From the NCBI RefSeq assembly GCF_009932435.1, contig NZ_BJOU01000017.1, forward strand, positions 235,355-299,354: a stretch of DNA of 64,000 nucleotides. The letters are read 5' to 3'. Positions 45,899 through 53,550 of the stretch are shown piece by piece. Within the stretch, counting starts at the first letter, position 1, and each line of letters begins with the position of its first letter. Source of the stretch: Gordonia crocea (lineage in GTDB: Bacteria; Actinomycetota; Actinomycetes; Mycobacteriales; Mycobacteriaceae). The position numbers and the translations under genes were made by a program. The notes under the pieces are model-generated. The model was not told the origin of the DNA, did not search any database, and saw nothing but the letters and a program-made list of their open reading frames with translations.

Positions 45899-46788
45899 TG
45901 GGCAAGGTCATCACTCTCGACGCAGTGCCGTCGAACCTCGACCTGTACGCGCGCGCCGCGGGCGCCCTGCTGCCCGTGGTCGGGAAGTCGGGTCCGGCAC
46001 GGGCCGACGCGCCCGTCCCGGACACGGTCTACCGGTTGACGCTCGGCCCGGCCGAGCTGAACCGCGTGCAGGAGTACTGCCGCACGACCGGAATGCAGCT
46101 GGGTGACACCCTGCCGCTGACCTACCCGTTCGTGCTGCAGTTCCCGCTCGTCATGAAGCTCATGACCAGCCGCGAGTTCCCGTTCGGTGCCGTCGGATCG
46201 GTGCATGCGCTGAACCGCATCCGCCGCTTCCGCCCCATCTCGGTCAACGAGCACCTCACGATCAGCACGCAGGCGGGGAATCTCCGCGAGCACCGCAAGG
46301 GGCTGTTGATCGACGTCACGTCGACGTTCGAGGTGGGCGGCGAGCTGGTCTACGAGCAGGTCGGCACCTTCCTTTCGCAGCAGCGGACCAGTCTGTCCGG
46401 CGAGCCGAGCGGACCGGTCCCCAAGGAGGGCACTCCGCCCCCGCCGGACGCGGTGCTGTCGGTGAACCTCGGCCAGATCCGCAACTACGCGTCGGCGTCG
46501 GGCGACCGGAACCCGATTCACATGGGGAATCTGCCCGCCAAGGCGTTCGGCTTCCCGCGCGCGATCGCGCACGGCATGTGGAGCGCGGCGGCCGCGGTCG
46601 CCAACGTCGAGCGCCAACTGCCCGACGCGGTCGAGTACCAGGTCCGCTTCGGCAAGCCGATCCTGTTGCCGGCGAAGGTGAACCTGTACACGAAGCCGGC
46701 CGGCGGCCGGGGCGACTACGACATCTCGCTCCTCGACCGCAAGAAGGGCTTCCCGCACCTCACCGGGTCGACGCGCCAGATCTCGTAG
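45898..46788 (+). CDS. htdX: (R)-3-hydroxyacyl dehydratase HtdX (MaoC family)
   Basis: The 296-residue protein is a double-hotdog MaoC-type hydratase. The C-terminal half holds the hydratase 2 motif YASASGDRNPIH with catalytic Asp and His, followed by GFPRAIAHGMW. It interconverts 3-hydroxyacyl and enoyl thioesters after FabG4 in chain extension or breakdown. The ATG overlaps the fabG4 TGA by one base (TGATG); a GTG at 45895 is an alternative. The order fabG4-htdX matches M. tuberculosis Rv0242c-Rv0241c. Confidence 0.93.
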   Translation: MGKVITLDAVPSNLDLYARAAGALLPVVGKSGPARADAPVPDTVYRLTLGPAELNRVQEYCRTTGMQLGDTLPLTYPFVLQFPLVMKLMTSREFPFGAVGSVHALNRIRRFRPISVNEHLTISTQAGNLREHRKGLLIDVTSTFEVGGELVYEQVGTFLSQQRTSLSGEPSGPVPKEGTPPPPDAVLSVNLGQIRNYASASGDRNPIHMGNLPAKAFGFPRAIAHGMWSAAAAVANVERQLPDAVEYQVRFGKPILLPAKVNLYTKPAGGRGDYDISLLDRKKGFPHLTGSTRQIS

Positions 46789-46823
46789 GTGTCTCCGAGT
46801 GGGCGTCTCCCACGCGAGAACAT

Positions 46824-46870
46824 CGAACCCCGCACCTGCGCTGGACGAGTCCAGAGTGGTGCGGGGTTCG
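46824..46870 (+). terminator. Terminator after htdX
   Basis: CGAACCCCGCACC (46824-46836) pairs perfectly with GGTGCGGGGTTCG (46858-46870), and CTGGA/TCCAG forms an inner stem in the loop. It precedes repeat array E by 3 bases, so this locus has a normal terminator as well as the array. Confidence 0.8.
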
Positions 46871-46873
46871 TTC

Positions 46874-46957
46874 GTCTCCGCCGACTGGGCCCTCGATCCC
46901 GTCGACTGGGCCCTCAATCCCGCCGAGTGGGCCCTCGATCTCGTCGAGTGGGCCCCG
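46874..46957 (-). repeat. GGGCCC 21-bp tandem repeat array E (4 units)
   Basis: The units are 46874-46894, 46895-46915, 46916-46936 and 46937-46957, consensus on the minus strand. The array lies between the convergent htdX and TetR genes, 3 bases after the htdX terminator and 12 bases before the TetR stop. It is the only array next to a clear conventional terminator. Confidence 0.9.
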
Positions 46958-46969
46958 GCTTTCCGATGA

Positions 46970-47590
46970 TCAGGCTTCTGCCGGCGCGTCGATATGCACG
47001 CCAACGCCCTTCAAACCGCGCCAGGTGATTCCGACGAGGAGGTCGGTGGCGGTCTCAAGCGACACGTCGCCATGACTGATCCGATCGCCGACGGCCTCGC
47101 CCGCTCCGACCAGAGCCACAGCGGTCAACTCGAAATCGACTTCCGTCGCGCCTTCAACTGTCGTGCCTTGCTTGATCAGCGCTGCAACCATCTCAATGAC
47201 CCGACGACGACTCTGGACCACGAGATCGGCGAAAGTCGCGGTCCCGACGGCGACGCTGTAGAGCACCTGCCACGATTGGGCATTCTCGTGGACGAATTTC
47301 AGGAACTCACGCACGACGGTGCGAGTTTGCTCCCGTGGGCTGAGTGCAGGATTGAATCCAATCGACATGGCGTCGATGAACTTCGCGGATTCACGCGCGA
47401 TGCAGGCGCTGAACAACTCGTCCTTCGAGCCGTAGTAGAGATAGAGCATCGGTTTGCTGATCTTCGCTTCCGCGGCGATCGCATCCATCGACGCATCGCT
47501 GTACCCGTTTGCGGCAAACACCTTCACCGCGGCGTCGAGCATCTGCTGCTCGCGCACCGCGCGCGGTAACCGCTTTGTCCCACCGGCCAA
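46970..47590 (-). CDS. TetR-family regulator, probable fatty-acid regulon repressor (Rv0238-like)
   Basis: The protein has 206 residues. The N-terminus MAGGTKRLPRAVREQQML leads into the HTH (SMDAIAAEAKISKPMLYLYYGSKDELF, residues about 30-60) and a helical ligand domain. Its place between htdX and lpqI matches M. tuberculosis Rv0238. A palindrome of the type seen at fadE5 and fabG4/fadA2 lies over its own likely -35, so it is the best candidate regulator of those genes, probably sensing acyl-CoA. I chose the TTG at 47590 because GGGAG is 9 bases upstream; the TTG at 47599 abuts that site. Confidence 0.85.
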   Translation of the reverse strand: MAGGTKRLPRAVREQQMLDAAVKVFAANGYSDASMDAIAAEAKISKPMLYLYYGSKDELFSACIARESAKFIDAMSIGFNPALSPREQTRTVVREFLKFVHENAQSWQVLYSVAVGTATFADLVVQSRRRVIEMVAALIKQGTTVEGATEVDFELTAVALVGAGEAVGDRISHGDVSLETATDLLVGITWRGLKGVGVHIDAPAEA

Positions 47591-47634
47591 CGTCGTCAAC
47601 TCCCGTCACAAGTTAATACGACTCTACCGCACTT

Positions 47635-47650
47635 GTTACCGATCAGTAAG
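47635..47650 (-). promoter_or_regulatory. Operator and promoter of the TetR gene
   Basis: On the minus strand CTTACT-GATC-GGTAAC matches the fadE5 and fabG4 sites with one arm mismatch. TTACTG in it, a 17-base spacer and TAGAGT form a plausible promoter for the TetR gene, so the site overlaps the -35. Confidence 0.65.
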
Positions 47651-47657
47651 TTTGTCT

Positions 47658-47825
47658 GAGGGTCCAGTCGGCGGGATTGAGGGCCCACTCGACGAGATCG
47701 AGGGCCCAGTTGACGAGATTGAGGGCCCACTCGGCGGGATTGAGGGCTCAGTCGGCGGGATTGAGGGCTCAGTCGGCGAGATTGAGGGCCCACTCGACGA
47801 GATCGAGGGCCCACTCGACGGGTTA
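47658..47825 (+). repeat. GGGCCC 21-bp tandem repeat array F (8 units)
   Basis: Eight direct 21-bp units (starting 47658 and every 21 bases to 47825), twice the size of the other arrays. Most keep GAGGGCCCACTCG; units 5 and 6 read GAGGGCTCAGTCGGC and look like a recent duplication. The last three bases are the complement of the lpqI stop codon. The array lies between the lpqI 3' end and the TetR promoter. Confidence 0.92.
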
Positions 47826-49004
47826 GCAGCGCTTGAGCTTCTTCGCCCGCAGGATCCGGGTGACGGCGGCATCGACATGCGTCATCGACAGCTTCCCGTC
47901 GGCGACCGACTTCTCCAAGGCGTCCAGCACGGCGGTCACCTTGTCGGTGGTCAACCACAGCGCGATATCCGAACCCGCGGCCAACGCCATCGGCGCGGCC
48001 TGCTCGATCGGGTACTTCTCGGTGATCGCCGCCATGCCCGACAGGTCGTCGGAGAAGATCACACCGCGAAACGCCGGGCCGTTGTAACCCCGCCCGGTGC
48101 GCAGCATCTGGATCGCCTTGGGATTGACACTCGCCGGCAGTTCGTTGCCGGTCAGCCCGGGAACGATCAGATGGCCGGCCATCGCGGCGACACCGGGCAT
48201 CTTCAACAGCGTGCGGAACGGCACCAGGTCGTTGGTGACCAGGTCCGACAGCGGCGGCGTGCGCACGGTTCCCGTGTGCGAATCCCCCGACCCGTGGCCG
48301 TGCCCCGGGAAGTGCTTGAAGACCGGCATGATGCCCGCGTCGCGCAGCCCCGCGGCGAACGCACGCCCATATTTGGTGACGGTGACCGGATCACTCGAGA
48401 AGGACCGGTCGCCGATGACGGTGTCATCCCCCTGGTCGCTGACATCGATGACCGGCGCGAAATCGACCGTGATGCCCAGCGCCCGCAACTGCTTGCCGAT
48501 CCCGAACGCCAGCTGCCGCACCTGCGCGGGCGTCTTCGTCTTGGCCAGCTCGCGTGGCGCCGGCGAGTCGATGCCGAGGGACTTCAGTCGGGAAACGCGG
48601 CCACCCTCCTGGTCGACCGACACCATGACCGGCACCCGCCCGGTGGACAGGGTTTTCGCCGCACCCGAGGTCAGGATCGTCTTATCGGTCCAACTCCCGA
48701 CGAAGATGCCGCCGATCCGCTCCTTGTGCACGACGGCGCGCGCATCGGCGGCGTCCTTCACCCCGACCATCAGCATTTGCGCGAGCTTGCGGCGGGTGGT
48801 CATTGCGGCGAGTTCGGTGCTGATGCACCCGGGTGCCGCGGCGACCGCCGACGACGACGGGGGCGCCGACGAGGTCGGCGACGATGCCGACGGGGAGGAA
48901 GCGGAACTGTCGGTCGCTGCGGGTTCCGACGTCGAACAGGCCCCCATCACCAGGGCGCCGACTGTGACGGCGGAAACAAACCCGAGCGTTCTGCGCGTAT
49001 GCAT
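47823..49004 (-). CDS. lpqI: Lipoprotein beta-N-acetylglucosaminidase, GH3 (LpqI/NagZ)
   Basis: The 393-residue protein has a lipobox ending VMGAC (Cys23) and a Ser/Ala/Pro linker. A GH3 barrel follows with the NagZ motif FKHFPGHGHGSGDSH and the catalytic-Asp region GVIFSDDLSGMAAI. It removes GlcNAc from muropeptides outside the membrane in peptidoglycan recycling. The start at 49004 (MHTRRTLGF) gives a normal signal peptide. The order TetR-lpqI-DUF2613-aftD is as in M. tuberculosis. Its stop codon is the end of repeat array F. Confidence 0.92.
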   Translation of the reverse strand: MHTRRTLGFVSAVTVGALVMGACSTSEPAATDSSASSPSASSPTSSAPPSSSAVAAAPGCISTELAAMTTRRKLAQMLMVGVKDAADARAVVHKERIGGIFVGSWTDKTILTSGAAKTLSTGRVPVMVSVDQEGGRVSRLKSLGIDSPAPRELAKTKTPAQVRQLAFGIGKQLRALGITVDFAPVIDVSDQGDDTVIGDRSFSSDPVTVTKYGRAFAAGLRDAGIMPVFKHFPGHGHGSGDSHTGTVRTPPLSDLVTNDLVPFRTLLKMPGVAAMAGHLIVPGLTGNELPASVNPKAIQMLRTGRGYNGPAFRGVIFSDDLSGMAAITEKYPIEQAAPMALAAGSDIALWLTTDKVTAVLDALEKSVADGKLSMTHVDAAVTRILRAKKLKRC

Positions 49005-49042
49005 GCAGTCGAGTCTCACATGTCGATGGTAGTTTCGAGGCC

Positions 49043-49243
49043 ATGCTCAACTACCGCCTGGTCGCCGGAGCTGTCGCCGCAGCCATCGGCATCCTCGTCG
49101 GTGTTCTCGGAATCTTCGCGGCCGCACTGATCGCCACCAGCTCCAGTCCCGCGACCGACGCCAATCGCGTGAACCCCAACGACGGCTTCGTCCCCGGCAG
49201 CGTCGACTACGGTTCCCGCGGCGACGGCGGAGCCGCCAACTGA
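49043..49243 (+). CDS. DUF2613 small secreted/membrane protein (Rv0236A-like)
   Basis: The 66-residue protein has one N-terminal membrane helix (VAGAVAAAIGILVGVLGIFAAAL) and a short polar tail ending in Asn/Gly residues (VNPNDGFVPGSVDYGSRG). This is the DUF2613 protein encoded directly upstream of aftD in mycobacteria. Its TGA overlaps the proposed CTG start of aftD. It may assist AftD; no function is established. Confidence 0.85.
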   Translation: MLNYRLVAGAVAAAIGILVGVLGIFAAALIATSSSPATDANRVNPNDGFVPGSVDYGSRGDGGAAN

Positions 49244-52200
49244 GCACCGCTCACCGCCTGACCCGCCGCGGAATCGCGGCAATCTGCGTCGCCGCCCTCC
49301 TGCTGGCGTTCGCCCAGTCGCCCGGGCGCATCGCCGCCGACACCAAGCTCGACCTGACCGCCAACCCGCTGGGATTCCTGTCCCGGGCCGCGCACCTGTG
49401 GACGCCCACCGCCCCCCTCGGCCAGGTCCAGAACCAGGCCTACGGCTATTTCTTCCCGCACGGCGCATTCTTCGCGCTCGGCCACCTGTTGCACATCCCA
49501 CCGTGGATCACCCAGCGTCTGTGGTGGGCGTTGCTCCTGGCCGTCGGCGTCGTCGGCATCGTGAAACTGGCCGAGGCGCTCGGTATCGGCTCGCCCGGTT
49601 CACGACTGCTGGCCGGCGCGGTGTTCGCACTGAGCCCTCGGGTGCTGACGACGATCGGCTCGATCTCCTCGGAGACCCTGCCGATGATGCTGGCGCCGTG
49701 GGTGGTGCTCGGCGTGGTGACCGGGTTGTCGTCGACGACGGTCCCGACCTGGCGGCTGGGCCTGCGGGCCGCGGTGCCCATCGCGTTGATGGGCGCGGTG
49801 AACGCGGTCGCGACGGTGGCCGCCACCGCGGTCGGCGTGCTCTGGTGGGCCTTGAGCTACCGGCGTGCCGATCGCCGACGATGGGCCCGCTTCGGCGCCT
49901 GGTGGGCGGTGGGCGCGGCGCTGGTGTGCGCGTGGTGGATCGTCCCACTGGCGTTGTTGTCGCGGGTGAGCCCGCCGTTCCTCGACTTCATCGAGTCGTC
50001 GCGGGTGACGACGCAGTGGTCGTCGTTGACCGAGGTGCTGCGCGGCACCAGTTCGTGGACGCCGTTCGTCTCCCCGGAGCGTGTCGCCGGCGCCATCCTG
50101 GTGACCCAGCCGGCGGCGGTGTTGGCCACCGGCGTGTTGGCCGCGGCCGGGCTCGCCGGGTTGACCATGTCCGCCCTGCCCCGACGACGCGCCCTGGTCG
50201 CCGTCCTCGGCGTCGGGCTGGCGTTGATGTGCCTCGGGTTCGCCGGCCAGTGGGGCTCGCCGGTTGCCGAACCCATCCGGGACTTCCTCGACGGCGCCGG
50301 GGCACCGCTGCGCAACCTGCACAAGTTCGACCCCTTCCTGCGCATCCCCCTCGTCCTCGGTATCGCCCACCTGCTCGCGCGGGTCCCCCTCCCCCCGGCC
50401 GTGCCGGTCGGTGAATCCCTCGCCGGATTCGCCCACCCGCAGCGCTCGCGGCCGGTCGCGGCGGCGATCGTGCTCCTCGTCGCACTATTGGGGGCGGGCA
50501 CCCTCGCCTGGACCGGTGGGCTGGCGGGCGACGCCACTTACCGTTCCCTGCCCGGCTATTGGCGCGATGCCGCGACCTGGCTCGATCGCGCCAACGACGA
50601 CTCGGGCACGCCGGCCCGGGCGCTCGTGGTCCCCGGCTCGCCGTTCGCGCAACAGTTGTGGGGCACCACCCGCGACGAGCCGATGCAGGCGCTGGCCGCC
50701 TCGCCGTGGGCGGTGCGCGACGCCATTCCGCTGGTCCCGCCGACGGCGATCCGCGCGCTCGACGTCGTGCAGCGCGACATCGCCGACGGCCGTGCGTCGC
50801 CGGAGTTGGCGCCGCTCCTCGCACAGATGGGCGTGGGGTATGTCGTCCTGCGCGCCGACCTCGATCCGCGCGAATCCCGCTCGGCACGACCATTGCTGGC
50901 CCAACAGGCCCTGCTGCAGTCACCGGGCCTGCGCATGGTCGCGCGTTTCGGCCCGGAGGTGGCCCCGACGGTGGTGCGGGGCGTCGTCGTCGACGACGGA
51001 TTGCGGCCGCCGCTGCCGGCCGTCCAGATCTTCGCCGTCGACGCGCGGCTGTTCCCCGGCACCGGCCCGGTGCTCGCCGATCTCGCCTCGATGCCCCGGG
51101 TCCAGGGCGGCCCGGAGGGGGCGCCGGCCGGGCGCCTGTCAATCCTCGACGAGGACGCGCGCACCGCCGGTCTGCCACCGGCGCCGCTGTGGGTCACCGA
51201 TTCGCCGACCGACCGGGAGACCGATTTCGGCCGCGTCGACGACAACCGCTCGGCGATCCGTTCGCCCGGCGATCCGCGGCGCACGAAGAACGCCGTCGCG
51301 GACTATCCGGCCGGTTCGGCGAGTTCGGCGGCGAGTTCGCGCGGGGCCGAACCACCGCGCGTCGTCGGACAGTGGTTGCTCGACAACGCCCCCGACCAGG
51401 TTCGCGTCCGCGTCTCGTCGTCGGCCGCCGATGCCACCCAACCGGGCCAGTCGGCACCGGCCCGCAGTGCCGCGGCCGCCTTCGACGACGACGGGTCGAC
51501 GTCGTGGGCCAGCGCGGGCATCGACCGCGCCGTCGGGCAGTGGATGGCGCTCGAGTTCACCCGCCCCCGCGCCAACCTCGCGGTCACGGTCACGACGTCG
51601 AAGGCGCTCGGCCCCGACGTGACCGGCATCCTGGTCACCACCGACCACGGCACCGCGGTCGCCACCGGCGTCAAACCCGGCGAGCCGGTGACGGTCTCGT
51701 TGCCTCCCGGGGCCACCGAACGCATCCAGATCCGGGCGATCTCGACCACGAACGGCGGTGCCGGGAACCAGTTCGCGCTGGCCGAGGTATCGCTGGCCGA
51801 CCTGGCTTCGGGCCAGCCGCTGCGGATCCGCCACCGGGTGGTCCTCCCGCCGACGCCCCACGGCGCGACGGTGGCCGGGTGGTCGTTGCGCCAAGAGCAG
51901 CCGGGGCGGGCCGAATGCGTCGTCGGCGCGCCGAGCGTCAGCGCGCCCGGTCGGGTCCACTGCTCGCCCGGGTTGGCCGTGTCCCCCGAGACCCCCGGGG
52001 CCTTCTCCCGGGTGTTGTCGGTGCCGAGTCCCCGACGGGTCGCCGCGACGGTGACCCTGCGCCCCCGCCCCGGCGACGGGCTGAATCGGCTGTTGTCCCA
52101 GCCCGGCAGAGTCGTGGCCACCGGGGAGTCGGCGGTCGCCGACCCGCGCGGATCGGCGGCCGCCGCCGTCGACGGGGACCCGACGACGACCTGGCTCGCA

Positions 52201-53550
52201 CCCGAGGCCAGTGCGGAGACGACCGCCGCGCCACCGAAGGACGGCAAACACCGCAAACGGTCGAAGGAGGCCAAGCGGGCCCGGCTCGAACTGCGCCTCC
52301 CCGCACGGCAACGCGTCGAGAAGCTGGTGCTCACCTCACCCAGGGGCTATCCGGCGACGACCGTGGAGGTGGCCGTCGACCTCGGCACCGGGGAACAGAT
52401 CCGCCGCGTCGGCGCCGACGGGACGGTTGTCCTCGATCCCGCCGTCACCGACCGCATCGTGCTCACCGTCCGGCGCGGCAGCGACCTGATCAACGTCAAC
52501 AACCTCGGCTTCGCCCGCACCGCCCCGGTCGGGATCAGCGAGATCGCCATCGTGCCGGGCGCGCCGATGCCGGCCGCCGACGACGGTCGGCCCGTCCACC
52601 TGGGGTGCGACTTCGGATTGACCCTCAACGTGTCCGGCCAGGTCGTGCCGCTGCAGGTGAACACGAGTGTCGGGGCGCTCCGCTCGGGTGCGCCGGTGCG
52701 GGCTGCGCCCTGCGGCCCGATCCTCCTCGGCGCCGGCGAGCAGGAACTGACGGTGAACCCGGGCCCCGGGTTCACCGTCGACGGAGTCGACTTATCGACT
52801 GCCGTCGACGGAGTCGACTTATCGACTGCCGTCGAGGGAATCGACCTCACGATCTCTCCGTCGGACACCACGCAGGCACCCCAACACCCGACCACGCCGC
52901 GCTGGGATGCCACCCGGCGCGAGGTGAGGGTCGACGCGGCGCATGTCGCCCGCGTCCTGGTCGTCCCGGAGAGCGCGAACCCCGGTTGGCGGGCCCGGCT
53001 GGGCGGCACGGACCTGACCGCGGTGACCGTCAACGGCTGGCAGCAGGGCTGGGTGATCCCGCCCGGCACCGGCGGCGTCGTGGCGCTGACCTATCCGCTC
53101 GACGGCCCGTATCGCTGGGCCCTGGGACTGGGACTGTTGGTGCTCGCGGTCGTCCTCGCACTCGCCCTGCTTCCGATTCGGTCCACCCCGTCGCTCGCCA
53201 TCGGGGACGAGACCGGTCCCGTACGTGGGCCCGCCCTCAGCAGGGTCGGCGCACTCGCCTGCCTCGGCGGATCGTGGCTGCTGGCCGGCTGGTGGGGTCT
53301 GGCGGTGTCGGCGGCGGTCGGCGCCGGAATGTGGTGGTGGACCGGGCGTTCCGACGAGACGCGCTGGCGCGGCGCCCCCGTGGTGGCAGCCTTCGCCCTG
53401 TTCTTCGCGGCGACCTGCGGGCTGGCCGCCGGACCGTGGCAGTCACCGACCGGCTACACCGGTTTCGACTGGTGGGTCCAAGGCCTCGCGCTGGCCGCGG
53501 TCGCCGTGACCGGGTGGCGCGCCGTTAGCGACCAAAATCGTCCGAAATAG
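49240..53550 (+). CDS. aftD: Alpha-(1->3)-arabinofuranosyltransferase AftD, CTG start proposed
   Basis: The protein is about 1436 residues, close to M. tuberculosis AftD (~1400). The N-terminus has the family block QSPGRIAADTKLDLTANP, QNQAYGYFFPHG and TQRLWW, then multiple GT-C membrane helices to about residue 420. Large extracellular carbohydrate-binding-like domains follow, with C-terminal helices at the end. It adds branching arabinofuranose to arabinogalactan and lipoarabinomannan. No ATG, GTG or TTG is in frame before codon 84, yet the conserved N-terminus starts earlier. The CTG at 49240, overlapping the DUF2613 TGA with GGCGGAG upstream, is the best start. A 27-bp coding repeat lies at 52777. 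The 3' end overlaps a convergent gene by 26 bases. Confidence 0.9.
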   Translation: MSTAHRLTRRGIAAICVAALLLAFAQSPGRIAADTKLDLTANPLGFLSRAAHLWTPTAPLGQVQNQAYGYFFPHGAFFALGHLLHIPPWITQRLWWALLLAVGVVGIVKLAEALGIGSPGSRLLAGAVFALSPRVLTTIGSISSETLPMMLAPWVVLGVVTGLSSTTVPTWRLGLRAAVPIALMGAVNAVATVAATAVGVLWWALSYRRADRRRWARFGAWWAVGAALVCAWWIVPLALLSRVSPPFLDFIESSRVTTQWSSLTEVLRGTSSWTPFVSPERVAGAILVTQPAAVLATGVLAAAGLAGLTMSALPRRRALVAVLGVGLALMCLGFAGQWGSPVAEPIRDFLDGAGAPLRNLHKFDPFLRIPLVLGIAHLLARVPLPPAVPVGESLAGFAHPQRSRPVAAAIVLLVALLGAGTLAWTGGLAGDATYRSLPGYWRDAATWLDRANDDSGTPARALVVPGSPFAQQLWGTTRDEPMQALAASPWAVRDAIPLVPPTAIRALDVVQRDIADGRASPELAPLLAQMGVGYVVLRADLDPRESRSARPLLAQQALLQSPGLRMVARFGPEVAPTVVRGVVVDDGLRPPLPAVQIFAVDARLFPGTGPVLADLASMPRVQGGPEGAPAGRLSILDEDARTAGLPPAPLWVTDSPTDRETDFGRVDDNRSAIRSPGDPRRTKNAVADYPAGSASSAASSRGAEPPRVVGQWLLDNAPDQVRVRVSSSAADATQPGQSAPARSAAAAFDDDGSTSWASAGIDRAVGQWMALEFTRPRANLAVTVTTSKALGPDVTGILVTTDHGTAVATGVKPGEPVTVSLPPGATERIQIRAISTTNGGAGNQFALAEVSLADLASGQPLRIRHRVVLPPTPHGATVAGWSLRQEQPGRAECVVGAPSVSAPGRVHCSPGLAVSPETPGAFSRVLSVPSPRRVAATVTLRPRPGDGLNRLLSQPGRVVATGESAVADPRGSAAAAVDGDPTTTWLAPEASAETTAAPPKDGKHRKRSKEAKRARLELRLPARQRVEKLVLTSPRGYPATTVEVAVDLGTGEQIRRVGADGTVVLDPAVTDRIVLTVRRGSDLINVNNLGFARTAPVGISEIAIVPGAPMPAADDGRPVHLGCDFGLTLNVSGQVVPLQVNTSVGALRSGAPVRAAPCGPILLGAGEQELTVNPGPGFTVDGVDLSTAVDGVDLSTAVEGIDLTISPSDTTQAPQHPTTPRWDATRREVRVDAAHVARVLVVPESANPGWRARLGGTDLTAVTVNGWQQGWVIPPGTGGVVALTYPLDGPYRWALGLGLLVLAVVLALALLPIRSTPSLAIGDETGPVRGPALSRVGALACLGGSWLLAGWWGLAVSAAVGAGMWWWTGRSDETRWRGAPVVAAFALFFAATCGLAAGPWQSPTGYTGFDWWVQGLALAAVAVTGWRAVSDQNRPK
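52777..52857 (+). repeat. 27-bp in-frame tandem repeat inside aftD
   Basis: Two identical 27-bp copies (52777-52803, 52804-52830) encode VDGVDLSTA twice, and a diverged third (52831-52857) encodes VEGIDLTIS. Both exact copies contain a TTA codon, rare in such GC-rich DNA. The repeat is in a surface-exposed C-terminal domain and looks recent. Confidence 0.9.

Noticed and set aside
47658..47825. CRISPR array
   Set aside because: The units are contiguous direct repeats with no unique spacers, and no cas gene is present.
47454..49130. Plus-strand frame with EGPxGGIEGP repeats through array F and lpqI
   Set aside because: It arises from the repeat period plus the antisense of lpqI in GC-rich DNA. 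lpqI on the minus strand has a clear GH3 motif and lipobox.
49489..53550. AftD starting at the TTG at 49489
   Set aside because: This would remove the conserved first helix and the KLDLTANP block. The CTG at 49240 keeps them and couples to DUF2613.
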